Positions 41,304 to 48,521 of a stretch of 49,446 nt of DNA are shown piece after piece. Position 1 is the first letter of the stretch, and each line of letters begins with the position of its first letter. A model generated the notes under the pieces. That model saw only the letters and a list, made by a program, of their open reading frames with translations. It did no database searches and had not been told where the DNA came from. The stretch covers positions 370 through 49,815 of the forward strand of contig JAFNEO010000032.1 in the NCBI GenBank assembly GCA_017886205.1. Reading direction: 5' to 3'. Source of the stretch: Candidatus Aminicenantota bacterium. GTDB taxonomy: Bacteria; Acidobacteriota; Aminicenantia; Aminicenantales; UBA8522. The position numbers were made by a program, and so were the translations under genes.

Positions 41304-42218
41304 TCACTTCGCATCCTCCTCGTGGCGGCAGCCCATGTAGAGCCAGAGCATTGGCTCGTCGGTGTGGTTGATCGACGAGTGAGGGACCTTGTTGTTGGGC
41401 GGGATAAGGAAGGCCTCTCCAGGCTCCTGCCAGAGGAGCCGGTTCCCGAAAAAGAGCAAGCTTCGGCCGCGGACCTGCAGCCAGATCTCCTCGGTCCCGG
41501 GGCCGTGAGTGTGGGGCTGGGCGACGTCGAAATTGTCGATCGATACGACGATGAACCCCATCGGGTTCGAGAATTTCGGCTCCACATCATAGATGAAGGG
41601 ATGGGCGATGTGCGCCCAGTGGGCGCCGTAGAGCGGCCGGGAATCATGGTAGCTTCCGACTGAAATCTCCGTATTAGGAACGAAGCCGGGAGATGTTTCT
41701 TCCACTACGAGGTACACGTCAAGTGGCGCATCTGAGGGGTTGAGGAACCGGTATTCCAGACCGGCTGGGATGAATACGGCGGACCCCTCCTCAAGCTCGG
41801 CCACCTTGCCTCCAGCTTCCACCCGCCCCTTTCCTGAGGAGAAATAGAAAAAATTCTGCTCGCTCGGGTATTTCCTGGGGACAGTGTTTGTCCTTGGCTG
41901 GAGGACGCCGCGCCTGTAGGCCTTGATATACTTGAGGACAGCGCCCTTCCGGGCTGGCTGGTGCGGGTCTCCCCTTGTCAGGATGTCGCGTTCGATCAAC
42001 CCGCCGTGATCCTCTAGCGGCGTCGAGTTTCGCCAGTGGTTGATGTAGAGAGAGACGTCGGTATCGAGCTCGGGATGGCGATAAGCCGGCGGACCGCCTT
42101 CAGCATATGAAGGATCGGGCGCGACCGTGAGCTTTTCCTGGGTTTGGGCGGCGGCGGGAAGGGTGGACATCAGCCCCATCAGGACGGCACAATAAAGGCG
42201 AGTCCGATTTTTTTTCAC
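41304..42218 (-). CDS. Exported double-cupin protein, copy 2
   Basis: 304 residues from a GTG preceded by GAGGAGGATGCGCC; a longer frame upstream has no RBS or signal. Signal peptide about 1-21 (LMSTLPAAAQ). It is a clear paralog of copy 1: HWRNSTPLEDHGGLIERDIL, KGAVLKYIKAYRRGVLQPRT, first cupin with FFYFSSGKGRVEAGGKVAEL, second with metal motif QPHTHGPGTEEIWLQVRG and LIPPNNKVPHSSINHTDEP. It is the first gene of the long minus-strand run 42218-34838 and so probably has the operon promoter upstream, although I see no convincing one. Function is unknown beyond the fold. Confidence 0.88.
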   Translation of the reverse strand: MKKNRTRLYCAVLMGLMSTLPAAAQTQEKLTVAPDPSYAEGGPPAYRHPELDTDVSLYINHWRNSTPLEDHGGLIERDILTRGDPHQPARKGAVLKYIKAYRRGVLQPRTNTVPRKYPSEQNFFYFSSGKGRVEAGGKVAELEEGSAVFIPAGLEYRFLNPSDAPLDVYLVVEETSPGFVPNTEISVGSYHDSRPLYGAHWAHIAHPFIYDVEPKFSNPMGFIVVSIDNFDVAQPHTHGPGTEEIWLQVRGRSLLFFGNRLLWQEPGEAFLIPPNNKVPHSSINHTDEPMLWLYMGCRHEEDAK

Positions 42219-42483
42219 GGCGCATCCTCCTCGACGGCGCCCCGGCATACGAACTGGCGGAGAATACCTTCCGGTGGTATTAGGTTGGCTGTTCTCGTTG
42301 ATGGCCAAGGCTCGCGTTTCGGAATGCTCTATACCACAGCCTCTGATTTGGAGTCAAATTGGCCCGGGCCAGCCGGATCAAAACTAGACCGCTTCTCGTC
42401 AGCGGATGGACTTTTCTATTATAATAAGGCGGGCGTTAATTGGATTCGACCGAGTGTCCCCAGTCGGAAAGGGAGAGAATCTC

Positions 42484-42996
42484 ATGGAGCTCAACGTCGT
42501 CGTCAGGGAATACCGGCCGCAGGACTTAGAGCCGGTTCTCGGCCTTGTTCAGGAGCTCGAAGCGGAGATGGCCGAGAAGTTTGAGGCCAAGATCAAATCG
42601 GGGGTCGAGGACTACCAGACGCGCTACCTCAACCCGGGCAACAAGTACAAAACCTGGGTCGCCCTGATCGAGAATAGGGTCGTCGGGTATCTGATGGGCT
42701 ATCCTTCGCTCGGGACGCCGGAGATCGACAACATGTACGATATCCTTCCCCTAGCGGCCGGCCAGCTTCCGCCAGAGTTCTACATGCAGATCACCTTCGT
42801 CTCCAAGTCCTACCGTAAAAAAGGCATCTCGACTCGGCTTCATGAGCGGGTCATCGCCTATGCCAAGGAAAAGGGGTTCAAAGAGATCTATGCCTGCATC
42901 GCCAAGTGGAACGACCCGGAGCTCCGGGTCATCCGCTCGCTCAAGTTCCAGTCCAAGGACCTGGGATACCGATACAGGCTAAGCCTCAAGCTTTGA
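42484..42996 (+). CDS. GNAT-family N-acetyltransferase
   Basis: 170 residues from the ATG with GGGAGAG six bases upstream; an upstream in-frame ATG lacks an RBS. The GNAT fold is visible: N-terminal VVREYRPQDLEPVLGLVQEL, central strand TWVALIENRVVGYLMG, the acetyl-CoA loop region QITFVSKSYRKKGISTRLHERVIAYAKEKG (Q/R-x-x-G-x-A-like, here RKKGIS), and the C-terminal IYACIAKWNDPELRVIRSL. The acceptor substrate is unknown. The last 11 bases overlap the end of the convergent permease gene on the other strand. Confidence 0.9.
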   Translation: MELNVVVREYRPQDLEPVLGLVQELEAEMAEKFEAKIKSGVEDYQTRYLNPGNKYKTWVALIENRVVGYLMGYPSLGTPEIDNMYDILPLAAGQLPPEFYMQITFVSKSYRKKGISTRLHERVIAYAKEKGFKEIYACIAKWNDPELRVIRSLKFQSKDLGYRYRLSLKL

Positions 42997-44368
42997 GGGA
43001 GGTGGGTGCGGGCCTCTTTCCTCGGCTCTTGAAAACGAAAAAGAAGGGAATCCCGATAAGGACCATGCCTAGGGCGATCGAGGATTCGACCGGCCGCTCG
43101 AAAAACCCGAGGACGAGGATGGCACCCCCGGTCAGGACATAGACCAGTGGGACGACGGGAAACCCGGGCATACGGTAGGCGCTCGTTCTCTCCCGCCTCA
43201 GTTTAAAAACCCCGAGGACAGAGAGGATTGGGAAAAGTCCCAAAGAGAATCCCATGTAGGTCAGGATCTGGTCGAAAGTCCCGAACATGACCAGGATAGC
43301 GGCGATCATTCCCTGGAGCAGGATGGACTTGGCCGGAACCTTATACCGGGGATGAACGGCGGCGGCAAAGGGGAAGAAGCAGCGGTCGCGGGCCATGGCG
43401 TAGTAGACCCGCGGTCCGAGGATGATAAAGGCGCTGAGCGACGAAAAGAGGGCTACGGCGATGAGCACGCTGAGGACGCGTTCGAAGGAGGGGCCGAAAA
43501 GATTCCCCACGGCCAGTCCTCCGATCGAGATGACGCCGGTCATCTTGTCGGGGGGCACGGCGTAGACATAGAAAACGTTCAGGAGAAGGTAGAGAGCCAG
43601 CACGACGCCGGTACCCAGGATGAGGGAACGGGGTAGATTTTTCCTTGGATCTTTGATCTCGGAACCGATGTAGGCGGAGGCGTTCCAGCCGCTGTAGGCA
43701 AACATGATCCACATCAGCGATAGTCCGATCGTCTTCCACCCGCCGAAATCGAACCTGAACCGGCCGCCTTGGGCGAAATGCCCCAGGTCACCGCGCCCCA
43801 GAGAGAACCCGAGAATAATCAACCCGACGATCAGGACGACTTTCAGGAGCGTTAGGAAGTTCTGGACTTTGGCCCCGACCTCTATCCCCCGGGCGTGGAT
43901 GAGAGTGAACACGAGGATGACCAGGATGGACAGGGTCTTTTTGACCATCGTCCCCTCGATCGAGCTTCCGGAATGAGACAGGTTCAGGAGGCCGGGGAAA
44001 GCCCTGGTCAGGTACTCCGAAAACCCGATGGCCGAGGCGGCGATGGGCGCCGAGAAACCGGCGAAAAAGGACACCCAGCCGCTCAGGAACCCGAAAAGGG
44101 GGTGGTAAAGCTGGGAGAGAAAGGCATACTCCCCGCCGGCCTTAGGAATGGCTGCGCCCAGCTCGCCGTAGCTCAAGGCGCCGCAGATGGCGATGACCCC
44201 TCCGACTGCCCAGAGCCCGAGCATGATAAGCGGGTCCTTCAGGTCGGACATCAGGAGCCCGGAGGTAGTGAAGATTCCGGCGCCGATCATGTTGGCAATA
44301 ACGATGTTGGTCACCGGGAAAAGCCCAAGCTTCCTTTCGAGCCCGTTATCCATCCTCGTTTCATTCAT
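42986..44368 (-). CDS. APC-superfamily amino acid permease
   Basis: 460 residues with twelve hydrophobic segments. TM1 contains the substrate-binding break NMIGAGIFTTSG (26-37), TM2-3 has GELGAAIPKAGGEYAFL, and TM6-7 has SLMWIMFAYSGWNASAYIGSEIKDP, all typical of the LAT/AGC-like branch of APC transporters. The C-terminus is short and basic (KSRGKRPAPTSLKA). It most likely exchanges or imports neutral amino acids. The ATG start is preceded by GGAGATAGGG at a slightly long distance. The gene is monocistronic and convergent with the GNAT gene. Confidence 0.93.
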   Translation of the reverse strand: MNETRMDNGLERKLGLFPVTNIVIANMIGAGIFTTSGLLMSDLKDPLIMLGLWAVGGVIAICGALSYGELGAAIPKAGGEYAFLSQLYHPLFGFLSGWVSFFAGFSAPIAASAIGFSEYLTRAFPGLLNLSHSGSSIEGTMVKKTLSILVILVFTLIHARGIEVGAKVQNFLTLLKVVLIVGLIILGFSLGRGDLGHFAQGGRFRFDFGGWKTIGLSLMWIMFAYSGWNASAYIGSEIKDPRKNLPRSLILGTGVVLALYLLLNVFYVYAVPPDKMTGVISIGGLAVGNLFGPSFERVLSVLIAVALFSSLSAFIILGPRVYYAMARDRCFFPFAAAVHPRYKVPAKSILLQGMIAAILVMFGTFDQILTYMGFSLGLFPILSVLGVFKLRRERTSAYRMPGFPVVPLVYVLTGGAILVLGFFERPVESSIALGMVLIGIPFFFVFKSRGKRPAPTSLKA

Positions 44369-44542
44369 CGTACCCTATCTCCAGGATGCGATATCGTTCT
44401 ATCCTATCTGATTTCACATCTTAAAAACAATGACCGGCGGGACAGGCATTTCAAAATCGGCAGGCTGTCACAATCTGGGGAATAGGTCTGACCTTGACGG
44501 GAGTTTCGGCCGTGTGATAATTTCCGGGAGAGGCTTGAGCCA

Positions 44543-45490
44543 TTGGCAGCACGGATAAAGCGGAAGTTTCCGAAGATCGCCGGCGCCGGCATCTGCTGCC
44601 TGGACCATATCTTCGTAGCTCCCCAGGTCGCCTGGGGCGGGACGGCCCGCGTCGAGGAATACCGGGTCCAGGGAGGGGGGCTCGTCGGCACGGCCTTGGT
44701 CGCCTGCGCGCGGCTGGGGGCCTCGTGTCTCCTGTTCAGCTTCCTCAGCCATGACGAAGTCGGAGCGCAGGTCGCCTCGGAGCTCGCCGCCGAGGGCATC
44801 AAGCTCGAAGGTGTAGCCGGAATCCCGCAGGGCACAAGCCCTTTCAGCTTTATCCACGTCGATAGCCGGTCGGGCGAAAGGACGATTTTTCATCGGCCGG
44901 CCGCAGGCCTGGAGCGGGCCATCCTCCCCGACCTCGGCCGCATCGCGGACTGTGACGCCCTTCTCGTCGATGACTACTACCCAGAGCTAGCCCTGGCCGC
45001 CGCCCGGACCGCGCGCCGGAACGGTGTTCCCGTGGTCGCCGACCTGACGGTCAGCCTGAGCACGTGCCCGGACCTATTCCGAGAGATAAGCGTCCTGATC
45101 GCACCCAGGGAATTCGCCGCCCTGATCGGATATGCCGAGGACCTGCCCGGCGCCCTCCAGGCCATCCACCGGCTTGGGCCGGAAACGGCCATGCTCACGC
45201 TCGGCCGGGAAGGATACATGTATTCATCTCCCGAGGGGCGGGGCAAGGGCAGGGCCTTCAAGGTCGCGACGGTGGACACGACCGGCGCCGGTGACGCCTT
45301 TCACGGGGCGTTTGCCTACGGATTGGCCTGCCGATGGGAGCTCCAGAGGTGCGCCGAGTTCGCGGCGGCAGTGGCGGCGATCAAGTGCACGAAGCCGGGC
45401 GGAAGGACCGGGCTGCCGACACTCCCGCAGACTCTCCATTTCCTGAAAAGGAACGGACGGCTCGACTGGTCAGACCTGGAGTCGGAATAG
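44543..45490 (+). CDS. PfkB/ribokinase-family carbohydrate kinase
   Basis: 315 residues. The start is TTG with GGGAGAGG nine bases upstream; the next ATG falls well inside the fold. PfkB hallmarks: N-terminal IAGAGICCLDHIFVAP, substrate loop GGGLVGTALVACARLGASC (GG...N-type motif, although the usual Asn is replaced), DYYPELALAAA, MLTLGREGYMY, and the C-terminal signature TTGAGDAFHGAFAYGLA with catalytic Asp and anion hole. It phosphorylates a sugar or sugar acid with ATP. The next gene, 25 bases on, is a broken RuBisCO-like protein gene, so the kinase probably once made or used that enzyme's phosphorylated substrate (inference). Confidence 0.92.
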   Translation: MAARIKRKFPKIAGAGICCLDHIFVAPQVAWGGTARVEEYRVQGGGLVGTALVACARLGASCLLFSFLSHDEVGAQVASELAAEGIKLEGVAGIPQGTSPFSFIHVDSRSGERTIFHRPAAGLERAILPDLGRIADCDALLVDDYYPELALAAARTARRNGVPVVADLTVSLSTCPDLFREISVLIAPREFAALIGYAEDLPGALQAIHRLGPETAMLTLGREGYMYSSPEGRGKGRAFKVATVDTTGAGDAFHGAFAYGLACRWELQRCAEFAAAVAAIKCTKPGGRTGLPTLPQTLHFLKRNGRLDWSDLESE

Positions 45491-45515
45491 GCCCGGCTGT
45501 GGAGGATAACTCTTT

Positions 45516-45961
45516 ATGAAAACACGGGAGGAAGGCTGCCTGGTCGCCCAGTTTCACCTGGAGACCAAGGACAAGCTGATCGAAATGGCCAAAGAGACCG
45601 TCCGCCACGAGACGGCGGGAAAGTGGGACCGGCCCGGTATTCCCAGTGATCTCTTCAAGAGGTCGGCCGGGTATCTTTTGGATCACGAACAGACGGAGCC
45701 AAACCAGGGGATCGTCGCCTTCGCCTACCCCCCTGCACAACCTGGACCTCGAGCAATCGGCCTTCACGGGAATTTGGGTCTCGATGGTCACCGGCATGTC
45801 GGCCATACCGAACCTCAAAAAATACCGTCTATTGGATTTCACACTCCCAGATGAAGCGTATACTCATTTTCCTGGCCGGCACCGGAATCGCTAGGCACCC
45901 GGACGGCATCCGCGGCGGCGTCCGGGCGATGGCTGAAGCCGCCGCCATCTTGGGAGGATAG
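45516..45961 (+). pseudogene. RuBisCO-like protein gene, frameshifted and internally deleted
   Basis: The 5' part reads CLVAQFHLETKDKLIEMAKE and ETAGKWDRPGIPSDLFKRSA, then IVAFAYP, like the N-terminal domain of RuBisCO-like (form IV) proteins. At a run of six C (45728-45733) the frame shifts; with one C fewer it continues YPLHNLDLEQSAFTGIWVSM, then MSAIPNLKKYRLLDFTLPDE and AYTHFPG. Directly after, in a third frame, FLAGTGIARHPDGIRGGVRA, MAEAAAILGG and a stop match the end of the barrel, where RuBisCO has GGGxxGHPxG. The intervening roughly 250 residues, with all catalytic Lys and metal ligands, are missing. The product cannot be active. Confidence 0.8.
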
Positions 45962-45977
45962 ACAATAGGCTCCCCGT

Positions 45978-48065
45978 TTAATATGAATCCTTTTCGATAA
46001 TATCTTTGAGTTGGCAGAGCGAGTGGTTCCACAGGACATCGTGGACGAAACAGGGAAAGAAATACCGAAAAAAGAACCAGAATATTTTCTCCGTCAATTT
46101 CTTTCCCCGGGCGATATCAAAGGCGACATAGATAGAAAGCACAAAAACGCCGGGTTTCGCCTTCTCGATATCGAAGATGAGGATTCCACCTTCCGCAAAG
46201 CCGTCCCTCACCCTGTAGGCCAAGCGTTTCTCCTCGACCTGACTCTCCAGCACCACGTGGAAATCAAGGAACCTGAACGGGGTCTTGTACCGAATCAGGT
46301 ACCCCGGCTCGTTGGGCCTCCCGCTTACCCTCTCCACCTTTAGCCAACGAGGCCTGAAGTATTGGCGGTCCGCGTCTCCGAAGGTTCCCAGGTAGCGGAA
46401 GATCTTGTTCGGCTCGCTTTTAATCGTGATGGCATACATGCTCTCGAAGGCGGGCCTTCCCGGACCGAACCCGAGGCCGTTTCTCCCCAGTAGCTCTTCC
46501 CTCTTCTCCTCCCTGTCTTCTTTGTGGAGGCCGGTCGGATAGCGCCCCAGCGTGTACCAGCGCAAACCGAAGACTTGTTCGGTCAGCGAATTCCGCATCG
46601 TCAGCAGAAGGCCGCCCGCGAAAATCGACCAGACGGCCAGCGGGTGGAACATGGCCCGCAGGCCGGCTCGATAGGTGTCATCGCCGCTGACGATTTTCCA
46701 TAAGATGTCCGCCAGTCGTCGCACCCTTTCCGGTTTGGTCTTCCGCTCCGTGAGAACGGCCTGATACAGAATGCGGCTGAGCGTCGGGCTGGAAAACACG
46801 AGGCGATTGAGCATAAAGAGGACCCGGCCAAAGCCGTTGTCGCGCTTGAGGTCTTTGATGACCGGTCCATAGGCGGTCTGGAGGCTCCGGCTGTCCAGGC
46901 CCGCTTCCAGGATGGCCCGGGCCAGGGCCGTGGCCGTGAGATACGCAGAATAAATGCCGTCCTTGTAGAGCCTGGCCCAGGCCATGTCTCCCACTACGGC
47001 GGCCCGCTCTCCGACTACCTGGGCGGCCGCGCCGACTGTCATGTTGGGAGCGCACATGCAGACGGGCCTCGTCTCCGCTCCACGCGGGAGGATTCTCTTG
47101 ACCTGCGGGAGCTCAAGGTATTCTTTGATTAGGTCCAGATTATCGCTGCTTCTCGAATCGTCCACCGACCGGCCCAACAGCGCCGCCGTGATGTACCTCC
47201 CCTTGGGGATCAGCGACGACATTTCGATCTTTAAGGTCTTGGATCCATACTCGACGAAATAGATCTCTCCCTCCAGAAACGCTTCCAGGTCTTCTTGGAT
47301 TTCGACCTCACAGATTAGAGCCCTTCTCACTTCGGGAGGAGAGTACCCGGGGACCGCCTTGCGAACAACCTCCCAAAAGGGATTCTGTTCGGTCGGCCTA
47401 CCCAGGAACTGGTTAACACCCCCGGCCAGGACCAGGAAGCTCGCCTCGATCGCTCGATCCGCCACTTCGCCGGACTCCCGGAATCTCTCGCGGCCTGTGT
47501 CGGGATTAACCGGGGTTTCTTGAGCCAGCCGCCCTTGGCCTTCGCCTGCCACTGGGTGGTAGAGGACGATCGGCTTTCCTGCTTCAGAGTATCGGAGGTC
47601 ATAGACGTCGCCGAAAATGATCCTGGCGCCCGCCTCTCTAGCTTTTTCGAGCAAAAAAGAATCGAAATTCCGGTCCTGATTGGCCCTTCCCTTTGGACGG
47701 GACCCCCTGAACACGGCGTACATCTTTTTGTCCTCAGGCACCCGGAGCTCGATGTTTTTCCAATGCCCGTGGATGGTCAGGGATCGGATCGTGCCGGCGA
47801 TGATGTCCTCGGGCAAGAACAACCCTTCCTGTTCCAGGGCTTCGGCCAATTTCGGCGAGAGGCCGCCGGCGCAATAGTTGCACCCTTCCCGGCAGGAGAA
47901 ATGAGGGAGGGAATCGCCCCGGCCGGTCTCTCCCTTTTTTTCGATGATGATGAGATCGGCCTCCAGGCCGCGGAGTTTGGCCAGTCGGAGGAAATGGATG
48001 GCGAAGAAGGCGCCGGCCGGCCCTCCGCCGACGACCACGATCGTATCCTTATCTTTGAGCTTCAT
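45978..48065 (-). CDS. Geranylgeranyl-reductase-like FAD oxidoreductase fused to a SRPBCC-like domain
   Basis: 695 residues from MKLKDKD; a GTG 30 bases upstream is an alternative, and neither has a strong RBS. FAD-binding Rossmann motif TIVVVGGGPAGAFFA (8-22). A cysteine-rich loop SCREGCNYCAGGLSPKLAEA corresponds to the C(G/A)GGL(S/T) motif of geranylgeranyl reductases and adds two extra Cys. The second FAD motif is AAVVGDMAWARLYKDGI. Residues about 540-690 read as a SRPBCC/START-like lipid-binding domain (ESMYAITIKSEPNKIFRYLG, VLSIYVAFDIARG). The enzyme probably reduces double bonds of an isoprenoid or other lipid bound by its own C-terminal domain (inference). It runs opposite to the neighbouring sugar genes. 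Confidence 0.85.
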   Translation of the reverse strand: MKLKDKDTIVVVGGGPAGAFFAIHFLRLAKLRGLEADLIIIEKKGETGRGDSLPHFSCREGCNYCAGGLSPKLAEALEQEGLFLPEDIIAGTIRSLTIHGHWKNIELRVPEDKKMYAVFRGSRPKGRANQDRNFDSFLLEKAREAGARIIFGDVYDLRYSEAGKPIVLYHPVAGEGQGRLAQETPVNPDTGRERFRESGEVADRAIEASFLVLAGGVNQFLGRPTEQNPFWEVVRKAVPGYSPPEVRRALICEVEIQEDLEAFLEGEIYFVEYGSKTLKIEMSSLIPKGRYITAALLGRSVDDSRSSDNLDLIKEYLELPQVKRILPRGAETRPVCMCAPNMTVGAAAQVVGERAAVVGDMAWARLYKDGIYSAYLTATALARAILEAGLDSRSLQTAYGPVIKDLKRDNGFGRVLFMLNRLVFSSPTLSRILYQAVLTERKTKPERVRRLADILWKIVSGDDTYRAGLRAMFHPLAVWSIFAGGLLLTMRNSLTEQVFGLRWYTLGRYPTGLHKEDREEKREELLGRNGLGFGPGRPAFESMYAITIKSEPNKIFRYLGTFGDADRQYFRPRWLKVERVSGRPNEPGYLIRYKTPFRFLDFHVVLESQVEEKRLAYRVRDGFAEGGILIFDIEKAKPGVFVLSIYVAFDIARGKKLTEKIFWFFFRYFFPCFVHDVLWNHSLCQLKDIIEKDSY

Positions 48066-48254
48066 GGATGATGGCACGGCAGAGGCGGGCAGCACCGGCC
48101 TCTAAACTCTACTAAATATATATATATACTCGGATTATAGCAGGAAGCCCGGCGGAAGTCATCCGCAAAGGCTCGCCTGGACTTTAAACGATGTTTTTGA
48201 GAAAATCCCGAGCGCCGGGAATTTTCCAAAGGGAATATAACGCAGGAGTGATTT

Positions 48255-48521
48255 ATGACGGAGTCAAGGTTGGCCCGCGGGCCGCTCTCGAAAGTCGCTA
48301 AGCCGTGGGGCTCCGAGGAGCTGCTGGCCTCGACCGACCGCTATGCGCTGAAGCTCATCCGGGTGCAGAAGGGTTCGCGGCCGAGCCTACAGTACCACCG
48401 CAGGAAGTCGGAATCCCTGTTCCTCCTCTCCGGAAAGTTGCGCGTGGAAATGGGCGAAAACAAAGATGAGCTCGACGACGTGGTCCGGATCGAGGATGAC
48501 TATGGCCGAACAGAAAAGTAG
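48255..48521 (+). pseudogene. Mannose-6-phosphate isomerase-type cupin with internal in-frame deletion
   Basis: 88 residues with RBS AGGAG six bases before ATG. The start KVAKPWGSEELLASTDRYAL and the first cupin motif (LQYHRRKSESLFLLSGKLRV) match small cupins related to mannose-6-phosphate isomerase type II. The C-terminus ELDDVVRIEDDYGR is the standard end of this family. Between GENKD and ELDDVV about 35-40 residues that normally hold the second cupin motif (the IPPGxxHR strand with a metal His) are missing, with the frame kept. The protein may be non-functional. Its end overlaps the next gene by 20 bases. Confidence 0.7.
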
